Assembly (NCBI GenBank): GCA_900772835.1
Contig: CAAGSA010000104.1
Location: forward strand, 1-25,820
DNA: 25,820 nucleotides
Source of the DNA: an uncultured Prevotella sp.
Lineage (GTDB): Bacteria > Bacteroidota > Bacteroidia > Bacteroidales > Bacteroidaceae
Direction of reading: 5' to 3'
In this document: positions 6,409-14,005 of the stretch, one piece after another
Numbering within the stretch: position 1 is the first letter of the stretch
Layout of the letters: each line of letters starts with the position of its first letter
Position numbers and translations under genes: made by a program
The notes under the pieces: model-generated
What the model saw: only the letters and a program-made list of their open reading frames with translations
Databases searched by the model: none
Told to the model about the DNA's origin: nothing

Positions 6409-8279
6409 TGAACTACGATATAAACCTTTTCAACTACGTGCGCCGCCATACCTGTGAGGTGCACGTGGGAGGCACGCCGCTCGGCGGCGGCAATGCGGTA
6501 AGGGTGCAGTCGATGACCACCACACCCACCGTCGACACCGAGGCTTGCGTGGCACAGGCAAAGCGCATCATAGACGCCGGAGGCGAATACGTGCGGCTGA
6601 CCACGCAGGGAGTGAGAGAGGCGGAGAACCTGAAGAACATCAATGCGCGGCTGCGGGAGGAGGGCTATACGGCACCGCTCGTGGCTGATGTACACTTCAA
6701 CCCGCATGTGGCTGACGTGGCAGCCCTGTATGCCGAGAAGGTGAGGATAAACCCCGGAAACTACGTTGACCCGGCGCGCACATTCAAGAGCCTCGAATAC
6801 ACCGACGAGGAGTATGCCGAGGAACTGAAGAAGATAGAAAGGCAGTTCGTGCCGTTCCTCGATATATGCAGGGAGAACCACACCGCAGTGCGCATCGGCG
6901 TGAACCACGGGTCGCTGTCAGACCGCATCATGTCGCGCTACGGCGATACGCCGGCAGGAATAGTGGAGAGCTGCATGGAGTTTCTGCGCATCTGCAAGAG
7001 AGAGAACTTCAGCGATGTGGTGATTTCCATAAAGGCAAGCAACACGGTGGTGATGGTGCAGTCGGTGAGGCTGCTCGTCGACACTATGGCAAAGGAACAC
7101 ATGGACTATCCGCTGCACCTCGGAGTGACAGAAGCCGGCGAGGGCGAGGACGGAAGAATAAAGAGTGCCGTGGGAATAGGAGCACTGCTCGCCGACGGCA
7201 TCGGCGACACCATACGAGTGTCGCTCAGCGAAGAGCCGGAGGCAGAGATACCGGTGGCACGACATCTCGTGGACTATATCACGAAGAGGGCTGGGCATAC
7301 ACCAGTGCCGGGAGCTGCCGGCGGAACATTCAACTGGGTAGCGCCGGAACGCCGCCACACCAATGCCGTGGGCGGAATCGGAGGCGACAACGTGCCTGTG
7401 GTGATATGCAGCAGCATCGAAGGCTCTGAGCCGCATGACGCGGGAGCCACGGCTGCCGACTTCGTATATCTCGGATCAAGAATGCCGGAGCAGCCGGATG
7501 AGGAACGCAGGTATATAGTGGACTTCAACGTGTATGCACAAAGCGCCACAGGGGCAAAGAACATTTACCCGATATTCCCGTACAACGCCATTCCGTTCAT
7601 TGGCGGCGTGGAGGCAGCTGCCAAGTTCCTCGTACTGCCGTACGGAGCACCTGCCGAGGAATACATCCCCTGCCTGAAGGCGCATCCGGAGGTAGTAGTG
7701 GTGAGCGTGAGCCGCCATGCCAACCGCCTGGGTGAGCAGCGCGCCCTCGTACACGAGTTCATGAGCGAGGGGATAGAGAATCCGGTGGTCTTCTGCCAGG
7801 CATACGACCACGCGAAGGAGGAGAAAGGCGACTTCCAACTGGAGGCTGCGGCTGATATGGGAGCGCTCATGTTCGACGGGCTCGTGGACGGTATATGGCT
7901 GATGAACCACGGATCGCTGCCATACGCCGACATCTGCGACACGGCTTTCGGAATACTGCAGGCAGCGCGTCTGCGCACCACCAAGACTGAATACATCAGT
8001 TGCCCGGGATGCGGCAGGACGCTCTACGACCTGCGAACCACTATCGCACGCATCAAGGAAGCCACAAAGCACATGAAAGGACTGAAAATCGGAATCATGG
8101 GTTGCATCGTGAACGGGCCGGGAGAGATGGCTGATGCAGACTACGGATACGTGGGCGCTGGCAGGGGGCGCATATCCCTCTACCGCCGCAAGCAGTGCAT
8201 AGAGAAGAACATACCAGAGGATGAGGCTGTTGAAAAACTGCTGCAGCTCATCAGAAGCGATGAGGCTGCAAGGCAGTGA
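6408..8279 (+). CDS. ispG: 4-hydroxy-3-methylbut-2-enyl diphosphate synthase, long form
   Basis: The 623-residue enzyme converts methylerythritol cyclodiphosphate to HMBPP in the MEP isoprenoid pathway using a [4Fe-4S] cluster. The N-terminal TIM barrel begins with GGGNAVRVQSMTTTPT (about 25-40). The C-terminal reductase-like domain carries the cluster ligands Cys532 and Cys535 in SCPGCGRTL and Cys566 in GIMGCIVNGPGEMADADYG, with Glu573 as the fourth ligand. E. coli IspG is about 370 residues; the extra 250 residues between barrel and cluster domain are the inserted domain of the plant/Bacteroidetes/Chlamydiae form, so the length is normal for this group. Start overlap with purE suggests coupled translation. 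The pathway feeds undecaprenyl phosphate, the product line of uppS at 21.3-22.0 kb. Confidence 0.97.
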   Translation: MNYDINLFNYVRRHTCEVHVGGTPLGGGNAVRVQSMTTTPTVDTEACVAQAKRIIDAGGEYVRLTTQGVREAENLKNINARLREEGYTAPLVADVHFNPHVADVAALYAEKVRINPGNYVDPARTFKSLEYTDEEYAEELKKIERQFVPFLDICRENHTAVRIGVNHGSLSDRIMSRYGDTPAGIVESCMEFLRICKRENFSDVVISIKASNTVVMVQSVRLLVDTMAKEHMDYPLHLGVTEAGEGEDGRIKSAVGIGALLADGIGDTIRVSLSEEPEAEIPVARHLVDYITKRAGHTPVPGAAGGTFNWVAPERRHTNAVGGIGGDNVPVVICSSIEGSEPHDAGATAADFVYLGSRMPEQPDEERRYIVDFNVYAQSATGAKNIYPIFPYNAIPFIGGVEAAAKFLVLPYGAPAEEYIPCLKAHPEVVVVSVSRHANRLGEQRALVHEFMSEGIENPVVFCQAYDHAKEEKGDFQLEAAADMGALMFDGLVDGIWLMNHGSLPYADICDTAFGILQAARLRTTKTEYISCPGCGRTLYDLRTTIARIKEATKHMKGLKIGIMGCIVNGPGEMADADYGYVGAGRGRISLYRRKQCIEKNIPEDEAVEKLLQLIRSDEAARQ

Positions 8280-8310
8280 ACCAAAGATAACGAACAATTG
8301 TGAATAAGAA

Positions 8311-9816
8311 ATGAGTCTGACACAGATAGTAAGAAACGTCTTTACCTCCCGTCAGAAGGAGATAGAGCGATACGACAACGAAGCCGAGGAACTGCAGATA
8401 CAGGCACTGAGGCTTCTCACCGCCACAGCCAAGGACACGGAGTACGGACGAAACCACGCATTCAGTGCCGTAAGGTCGTATGAGCAATTTGCCGACAGTG
8501 TGCCCCTCAACACCTATGAGGAGCTGAAGGCCGACATCGACCGTATGCGCCACGGAGAGCGCGATGTGCTGTGGCGCGGCGGAGTGAAGTGGTACGCACA
8601 GTCGTCGGGAACAACCAACGACAAGAGCAAGTTCATCCCCGTGAGCCGCGACGGATTGCAGCATGTGCATTATGCAGGAGGCAAGGACGTGGTGGCGCTC
8701 TATCTGCGCAACAATCCAAAGAGCCGCCTGTTCGACGGCAGGAGCCTTATACTCGGCGGAAGCCACTCGCCGAACTACGGAGTGGCAGACTCTCTCGTGG
8801 GCGACCTCAGCGCCATCCTCATCGAGAACATCAATCCGCTGGCAAACCTCGTGAGGGTGCCGAAGAAGGCCACCGCGCTGTTGTCCGACTTCGAGATAAA
8901 GCGCGACCGCATAGCAAGGGAGACGATGGACAAGAACGTGACGAACATCAGCGGTGTGCCGTCGTGGATGCTTTCCGTACTCACCAGAGTGATGGAGCTT
9001 ACGGGGAAGACGCATCTTGAGGAGGTGTGGCCTAACCTCGAGGTGTTCTTCCACGGAGGAGTGGCGTTCACACCATACCGCAAACAGTATGAACAGCTCA
9101 TTACATCGCCGGGAATGTACTATATGGAGACCTACAATGCAAGTGAGGGATTCTTCGGCATACAAGACGACCCGGCAGACAAGTCGATGCTGCTGATGAT
9201 TGACTACGGTGTGTTCTACGAGTTCATACCCATGGACGAGTTCGGCACGGAAAACCCGACGGTGGTGCCGCTCTGGGCTGTGGAGAAGAACAAGAACTAC
9301 GCCATGGTGATATCCACCTCATGCGGACTGTGGCGCTATATCATTGGCGACACTGTGATGTTCACATCAACAAACCCATACAAGTTCGTAATAACAGGCA
9401 GGACGAAGCACTTCATCAATGCCTTCGGCGAGGAACTCATCGTGGACAATGCTGAGAAAGGACTTGCCTATGCCTGCGAGCAGACGGGAGCAGAAGTGCT
9501 CGAATACACCGCAGCACCGGTGTTCATGGACGGCAACGCCAAGTGCCGGCACCAGTGGCTCATCGAGTTCTCGCGCGAGCCTGCCGACCTCGGACGCTTC
9601 GCCACCCTGCTCGACGAGAAGCTGCAGGAGATAAACAGCGACTACGAGGCAAAGCGCTACAAGAACATCACGCTGCAGCATCTGGAGATAGTGAAGGCGC
9701 ACAAGGGGCTATTCAACGAATGGCTCAAGGCGAAAGGCAAGTTGGGAGGACAGCACAAGGTGCCGCGACTGAGCAACAGCCGGAAGCACATCGATGAACT
9801 GATGAAGATGAACTGA
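8311..9816 (+). CDS. GH3-family adenylate-forming protein
   Basis: The 501-residue protein is similar along its length to the GH3 (auxin-responsive) family. Motif I, YAQSSGTTNDKSKFIPVS at about 95-112, is the ATP-binding loop. Motif II is YMETYNASEGFFGIQDD at about 271-287. Motif III is VISTSCGLWRYIIGDTV at about 333-349. Plant GH3 enzymes adenylate a carboxylic acid and join it to an amino acid; the bacterial members common in Bacteroidota have no firmly known substrate. The C-terminal subdomain contains HFINAFGEELIVDNAE, expected for the mobile lid. No signal peptide is seen, so it should be cytosolic. It follows ispG by 31 bases with no terminator, so it is probably in the same transcript. 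I do not assign a substrate. Confidence 0.85.
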   Translation: MSLTQIVRNVFTSRQKEIERYDNEAEELQIQALRLLTATAKDTEYGRNHAFSAVRSYEQFADSVPLNTYEELKADIDRMRHGERDVLWRGGVKWYAQSSGTTNDKSKFIPVSRDGLQHVHYAGGKDVVALYLRNNPKSRLFDGRSLILGGSHSPNYGVADSLVGDLSAILIENINPLANLVRVPKKATALLSDFEIKRDRIARETMDKNVTNISGVPSWMLSVLTRVMELTGKTHLEEVWPNLEVFFHGGVAFTPYRKQYEQLITSPGMYYMETYNASEGFFGIQDDPADKSMLLMIDYGVFYEFIPMDEFGTENPTVVPLWAVEKNKNYAMVISTSCGLWRYIIGDTVMFTSTNPYKFVITGRTKHFINAFGEELIVDNAEKGLAYACEQTGAEVLEYTAAPVFMDGNAKCRHQWLIEFSREPADLGRFATLLDEKLQEINSDYEAKRYKNITLQHLEIVKAHKGLFNEWLKAKGKLGGQHKVPRLSNSRKHIDELMKMN

Positions 9817-9916
9817 TGCAGATCAGGAGGCTCCGGCGGCAACTTGACACTTATATAATATTTAAGGTGTGGAACCGGAAACGCATTCCACGCATAAGCA
9901 AGACTACAAAACAATA

Positions 9917-12001
9917 ATGGCATACAGAACAACAACGAAGTGCAGGGAACGCAGCAGCTTCCGTACACCACCAGCCGGGCGCAAGGGTGCGGTGTCATTG
10001 CTGCATCTTGCAGCGGCGGTGTGGGTGGCTGCAACGCTCATCTGCCTCTGCTCATGCGCCAAGATGGGACAGCCGGACGGCGGATGGTATGACGAAACAC
10101 CGCCGCGAGTGGTGGGGTGCACGCCTGCCGACAAGGGGGTGAACGTGAAATCAAGGAAGATTGCCATATACTTCGACGAGTTCATAAAGGTGGACAACCC
10201 CACGGAGAAGGTGGTGGTGTCGCCGCCGCAACTCGAGACACCCGAGATAAAGGGGGCTGGTAAGAAGATTATAGTGGAACTTAAGGACTCGCTGAAGGGG
10301 AACACCACATACACGGTGGACTTCTCCGACGCGATTTCCGATAACAACGAGGGAAATCCGCTGGGCAACTACACATACAGCTTCTCCACAAGCGACCACA
10401 TAGACACGCTCGAAGTGTCGGGAAACGTGGTGAACGCCGAGAACCTCGAGCCGATAAAGGGAATGCTTGTCGGGTTGTACGCCATTGACGAGGATTTCTC
10501 CGTCGACGGCACGGGATGGCGGCTCTGCCGCAGGGACAGCACAGGCAACTTCATAGACCCCTTCCGCACGAAACCGTTGCTGCGCGTGTCGCGCACCGAC
10601 AGTCGTGGACGCTTCGTGGTGAGGGGCATAGCGCCGGGCAAATACCGTGTGGTGGCGCTGCAGGATGCCGACGGTAATTATATGTTCAGCCAGAAGAGCG
10701 AGATGATAGCCTACGACCACACCGTTGTCGACCCGCGTGCCACCGATGCCGTGAGGCAGGACACGCTGTGGCGCGACTCCTTGCACATCGACTCCATACA
10801 CGCCGTGGGCTACACGCGGTTCGTGCCCGACGACATCGTGCTGAGGGCATTCACCGAGAAGCAGACCGACCGTTTCTTCCTCAAGACCGAGCGTACCGAC
10901 CCGCGGGTGTTCACCCTGTTCTTCAGTGGCGGCGACAAAAAACTGCCCACTGTGCGTGGGCTGAACTTCAGCAGCGACCGTGCCTTCTGTGTGGAGCACT
11001 CCGTGGAGAACGACACCGTGAGCTACTGGCTGCGCGACACGACGCTCGTGAACCAGGACACGCTGCGACTGGAGCTTACGTATATGGCAACTGATACACT
11101 GGGATGCCTGGTGAGCAACACCGACACCGTGGACGTGCTGGCGAAGGTGCCATACGAAAAGCGTTTCAAGGAGAAGGTGCGCAAGTATGAGGAATGGAAG
11201 AAAAAGCAAGAAAAGGCAAAGAAGAAAGGCAGGGAATACGAGGAAGAGATGCCTGTGGAGCTGCTCGAACCGAAATACAACGTAGCCTCGCAACCCGACC
11301 CCGACCAAAACATCTCAATCGAGATGCCCACACCGCTGGCAAGCATAGACACGGCGAAGATTCATCTCTACGCACAGCACGACACACTGTGGTATAAGGC
11401 AAAGTTCCTGTTCCGCGAACGCCGTGCCGTGCCGCGCACATACGAGATTCTGGGTGAATGGCGGCCGGGGGTGGAATACAGCCTGGAGATAGACTCGCTC
11501 GCCTTCACTGACATATACGGTGCGTCGTCTGCCTCATACAAGCAGGGCTTCAAGGTGCGTTCTGAGGACGAATACGGCACTCTGATGCTGAACATACGCG
11601 GCATGCAGGACACCGCCGTGGTGGTGCATCTGCTTGATGCTTCAGACAGAGTGGTGAAGACGGCGGCAACGGACAATGGCAATGTCGAGTTTTTCTACGT
11701 GAACCCCGGGACCTACTACGTGCGGATGTTCATCGACTCCAACCGCAACGGCATCTGGGATACCGGCGACTATGCTGCCGACCGCCAGCCGGAAACCACC
11801 TTCTACTATCCAGAAAAAATAGAATGCAAGGCCAAGTGGGACATCACACAGTCATGGGACCCCACCGCGAGGGATGCCGCCCACCAGAAGCCGGACGCGA
11901 TAACGAAGCAGAAACCGGAGAAGGACAAGACCATAAAGCACCGCAACATAGAGCGTGCAAGGCAGAAGGGAATACCCATGCCGGTGGACATAAACAGATA
12001 A
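9917..12001 (+). CDS. Ig-like domain lipoprotein
   Basis: About 694 residues. A hydrophobic segment (about 27-44) ends in LCSC with Cys47 as the likely lipidation site, implying export and anchoring to a membrane. After it, DETPPRVVGCTPADKGVNV and the following 100 residues (IAIYFDEF, PPQLETPEIKG, NTTYTVDFSDAI) match the bacterial Ig-like fold of the SbsA/Big_5 type. A carboxypeptidase-regulatory-like beta domain follows (TDSRGRFVVRGIAPGKYRV). A Lys/Glu-rich, probably coiled stretch lies at about 412-447. Near the end, FIDSNRNGIWDTGDY is a calcium-loop-like motif. The n-region before the hydrophobic core is long with ATG 9917; a GTG at 9992-9994 would give a more usual signal peptide. Role unknown; pairing with the DUF3108 gene suggests an envelope function. 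Confidence 0.8.
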   Translation: MAYRTTTKCRERSSFRTPPAGRKGAVSLLHLAAAVWVAATLICLCSCAKMGQPDGGWYDETPPRVVGCTPADKGVNVKSRKIAIYFDEFIKVDNPTEKVVVSPPQLETPEIKGAGKKIIVELKDSLKGNTTYTVDFSDAISDNNEGNPLGNYTYSFSTSDHIDTLEVSGNVVNAENLEPIKGMLVGLYAIDEDFSVDGTGWRLCRRDSTGNFIDPFRTKPLLRVSRTDSRGRFVVRGIAPGKYRVVALQDADGNYMFSQKSEMIAYDHTVVDPRATDAVRQDTLWRDSLHIDSIHAVGYTRFVPDDIVLRAFTEKQTDRFFLKTERTDPRVFTLFFSGGDKKLPTVRGLNFSSDRAFCVEHSVENDTVSYWLRDTTLVNQDTLRLELTYMATDTLGCLVSNTDTVDVLAKVPYEKRFKEKVRKYEEWKKKQEKAKKKGREYEEEMPVELLEPKYNVASQPDPDQNISIEMPTPLASIDTAKIHLYAQHDTLWYKAKFLFRERRAVPRTYEILGEWRPGVEYSLEIDSLAFTDIYGASSASYKQGFKVRSEDEYGTLMLNIRGMQDTAVVVHLLDASDRVVKTAATDNGNVEFFYVNPGTYYVRMFIDSNRNGIWDTGDYAADRQPETTFYYPEKIECKAKWDITQSWDPTARDAAHQKPDAITKQKPEKDKTIKHRNIERARQKGIPMPVDINR

Positions 12002-12029
12002 GAACGAATAAACAAAACAACAGAGATAT

Positions 12030-12833
12030 ATGAAGAAGACCATAATGCTGCTCGTGCTTGCCGTGGTGGGCATGGCAGCTTCGGCACAGTGCTCGTTTCG
12101 GAATACCGCCTTCAAGTCGGGAGAGTTCCTTTCCTACAACCTCTATTACAACTGGAAATTCGTGTGGGTCAAGGCTGGCACGGCAAGCATGTACACCGTA
12201 TCGAGCACCTACAAGGGGCAGTCGGCATATCGTGCCAGTCTGACAACGAGGGGCAACAAGAAGGTGGACAATATGTTCGTGCTGCGCGACACGCTTCTCT
12301 GCTACGCCTCGCACGACATGGAACCGCTCTACTACCGCAAGGGTGCCCACGAGGGCTCGCGCTATACCGTCGACGAAGTGTTCTATTCCTATCCCGGCGG
12401 CAAGCCGCATCTGAAGCTGCACAGGCAGAAGAACGACGGTTCGCACTTGTGGAAGAACGTGTCGCCGCAAAGTTGCGTGTTCGATATGATGAACATCTTC
12501 CTGAGGGCGCGCTCATTCAGCTCGGCAAACTGGAAGAAGGGCCACGTGGTGGATTTCCCGATGGCTGACGGCAATGGCACCGACCCGGCACGCCTGCGCT
12601 TCAACGGTACGACGAGGGTGAAGGCAGACAACGGCAAGAAGTATCGCTGTGCAGAGCTTTCATATATGGAGCGCGAGGACGGCAAGTGGAAAGAGATAGT
12701 GCGGTTCTACGTGACCGACGACCAGAATCATATCCCCATCCGTCTTGATATGTTCCTGAAGTTCGGCAGTGCCAAGGCGTTCCTCACCAATATGAAGGGC
12801 ATACGCAATCCGGTTACGTCGCTCGTGAAGTAG
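12030..12833 (+). CDS. DUF3108-domain exported protein
   Basis: The 267-residue protein begins with a signal peptide (MKKTIMLLVLAVVGMAASAQ, cleavage after about residue 19). The mature part (FKSGEFLSYNLYYNWKFVW, VKAGTASMYT, then a beta-rich body and HIPIRLDMFLKFGSAKAFL near the end) fits DUF3108, a family of periplasmic or outer-membrane-associated beta proteins without an agreed function. It lies 28 bases after the Ig-like lipoprotein gene, with no promoter or terminator between them, so the two are most likely co-transcribed. It is the last gene of the + strand block; a strong terminator follows about 100 bases downstream. Confidence 0.82.
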   Translation: MKKTIMLLVLAVVGMAASAQCSFRNTAFKSGEFLSYNLYYNWKFVWVKAGTASMYTVSSTYKGQSAYRASLTTRGNKKVDNMFVLRDTLLCYASHDMEPLYYRKGAHEGSRYTVDEVFYSYPGGKPHLKLHRQKNDGSHLWKNVSPQSCVFDMMNIFLRARSFSSANWKKGHVVDFPMADGNGTDPARLRFNGTTRVKADNGKKYRCAELSYMEREDGKWKEIVRFYVTDDQNHIPIRLDMFLKFGSAKAFLTNMKGIRNPVTSLVK

Positions 12834-12854
12834 CGGCAGGCTATAGCGGGTTGG

Positions 12855-12876
12855 CTGCATACAGAACTGTATGCAG
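12855..12876. other. Perfect 10-bp stem-loop in the 3' region
   Basis: CTGCATACAG (12855-12864), a two-base spacer and CTGTATGCAG (12867-12876) form a perfect inverted repeat 20 bases after the DUF3108 stop. GGCTAT and ATAGCC flank it further out. There is no clean T-tract, so it may protect or process the transcript 3' end rather than terminate transcription. Confidence 0.55.
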
Positions 12877-12931
12877 GAGCCATAGCCATTATATTTACTT
12901 TCATCTGTGTGAGGCGTCAATGTTTTAACAT

Positions 12932-12990
12932 ACAGAATGAGCGGAATAGCAGTCTGAACAGTCGCTGCAGTTTCGCTCATTCTGTTTTTT
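12932..12990 (+). terminator. Strong intrinsic terminator of the + strand block
   Basis: ACAGAATGAGCG (12932-12943) pairs perfectly with CGCTCATTCTGT (12974-12985), followed by a T-run through 12990. The inside also contains GCAG/CTGC. It ends transcription of the lipoprotein/DUF3108 genes and possibly the block starting at rpoN. On the minus strand the structure lacks a U-tract. Confidence 0.85.
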
Positions 12991-13020
12991 GTCCATCTGT
13001 ATTCCACAATTTCCGTTATT

Positions 13021-13130
13021 CCAAATCGCAATATGCCGTTTGCTGTCCGCAAGTGCGTTGTTTGCTGTCCGCAAGTGCGTTGTTTACTGTCCGCAAGTGT
13101 GTCGTTTCTTGTTCGAAAGTTGAGTTGATC
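13021..13130. repeat. 22-base tandem repeat array A
   Basis: Three nearly identical units begin at CTGTCC in 13043, 13065 and 13087, exactly 22 bases apart; units 1 and 2 match at every base through CGCAAGTGCGTTGTTT, and unit 3 has a few changes. Degenerate copies flank them: 13021-13042 (CGCAA and TTTG kept) and 13109-13130 (TTGTTCGAAAGT). Each good unit contains the near-palindrome CGCA-AG-TGCG. The array lies between two terminators that face each other and codes for nothing convincing. Confidence 0.85.
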
Positions 13131-13164
13131 TTTTGGCAAACAGCCATACTGATTGCTGAAGGAG

Positions 13165-13212
13165 CATAAAAAAGAAAAGGCTTCCGCACGCGTAGACTGT
13201 GCGGAAGCCTTT
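13165..13212 (-). terminator. Intrinsic terminator of the rubrerythrin gene
   Basis: AAAGGCTTCCGCAC (13176-13189) pairs perfectly with GTGCGGAAGCCTTT (13199-13212) around a 9-base loop. On the minus strand the stem is followed by TTCTTTTTT, about 40 bases after the rubrerythrin stop codon. Confidence 0.9.
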
Positions 13213-13251
13213 ATTCTGAATCAAATTAATATGCCAGACAATCCGGATGGA

Positions 13252-13806
13252 TTATTTGAAATATCTGTTGTAGAGACCCATGAAACCGGCGCAGTGGCGG
13301 GCTTCGTCCTTTGCCATCTCATGAACGGTGTCGTGTGTAGCGTCCATTCCGGCAGCCTTGGCATTGCGTGCGATACGGAACTTGTCCTCGCATGCGCCGC
13401 GCTCGGCAGCGATACGTGCCTCGAGGTTGCTCTTTGTGTCCTTGAGCACGTCGCCCAGGAGCTCAGCGAACTTGGATGCGTGCTCTGCCTCCTCGAAGGC
13501 ATAGCGCTTGAAAGCCTCTGCAATCTCTGGATAGCCCTCGCGGTCGGCCTGGCGGCTCATTGCGAGATACATTCCTACTTCGCCGCACTCACCGTTGAAG
13601 TGGGTTTCCAAATCCTTTATCATTTCTTCATTTGCCTGCTCCTTGCGCGCTGCACCAAGCTCGTGTACCGTGGCAAAGTCATTGGCGTTGTCGTCTGTCA
13701 TTTCCTTGAACTTTGATGCCGGAGCCTTGCAAACCGGGCACTGCTCTGGAGCTGCATCACCTTCGTAAACGTAACCACACACTGTGCAAATAAACTTCTT
13801 CTTCAT
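13252..13806 (-). CDS. Reverse rubrerythrin (rubredoxin domain first)
   Basis: A 184-residue protein. The rubredoxin-type iron site is at the N-terminus (Cys7, Cys10 in FICTVCGYVYEG; Cys23, Cys26 in QCPVCKAP), followed by a four-helix ferritin-like diiron domain with the paired motifs FEEAEHASKF and KDEARHCAGF and further glutamates (NEEMIKDLETHF, ARIAAERGACE). Classical rubrerythrin has the opposite order; this is the revRbr type of anaerobes. Rubrerythrins reduce hydrogen peroxide to water in the cytoplasm, taking electrons through the rubredoxin site. The gene stands alone, with its own promoter, a leader of about 105 bases and a strong terminator, as expected for an oxidative-stress gene under separate control. 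Confidence 0.95.
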   Translation of the reverse strand: MKKKFICTVCGYVYEGDAAPEQCPVCKAPASKFKEMTDDNANDFATVHELGAARKEQANEEMIKDLETHFNGECGEVGMYLAMSRQADREGYPEIAEAFKRYAFEEAEHASKFAELLGDVLKDTKSNLEARIAAERGACEDKFRIARNAKAAGMDATHDTVHEMAKDEARHCAGFMGLYNRYFK

Positions 13807-13914
13807 AATGTTTTGTTTTAAATGTTATTGTATTCTTCATAGAAGGCTTTCATTATGTCGAGTCCTCGCCCGTGGGGGAGGATTGAGGATAATGTTCTTC
13901 CTTCGTTGCTGATG

Positions 13915-13945
13915 CAAAGTTATTGAAAAAACAGAAGCGCGCAAA
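13915..13945 (-). promoter_or_regulatory. Rubrerythrin promoter and long leader
   Basis: On the minus strand, TTTG (complement of 13942-13945), 19 bases, then TAACTTTG (complement of 13915-13922) is a full consensus match. The -33 TTTG is itself the end of a second TAACTTTG (complement of 13942-13949), so two -7-like boxes are in tandem. The start point near 13911 gives a leader of about 105 bases containing a short hairpin at about 13862-13881. Confidence 0.75.
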
Positions 13946-14005
13946 GTTATGTGCGATTGTTTTTTTCTATCGGAGTATAAATTTAGTGAATAATGCCAAC
14001 GGATG

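Noticed and set aside
9845..9868. Sigma-70-like TTGACA near TATAAT as a promoter for the Ig-like lipoprotein gene
   Set aside because: The two hexamers are only four bases apart, and a TAnnTTTG box is not present.
13021..13130. CRISPR array
   Set aside because: Units are contiguous with no unique spacers between them, and no cas genes are present.
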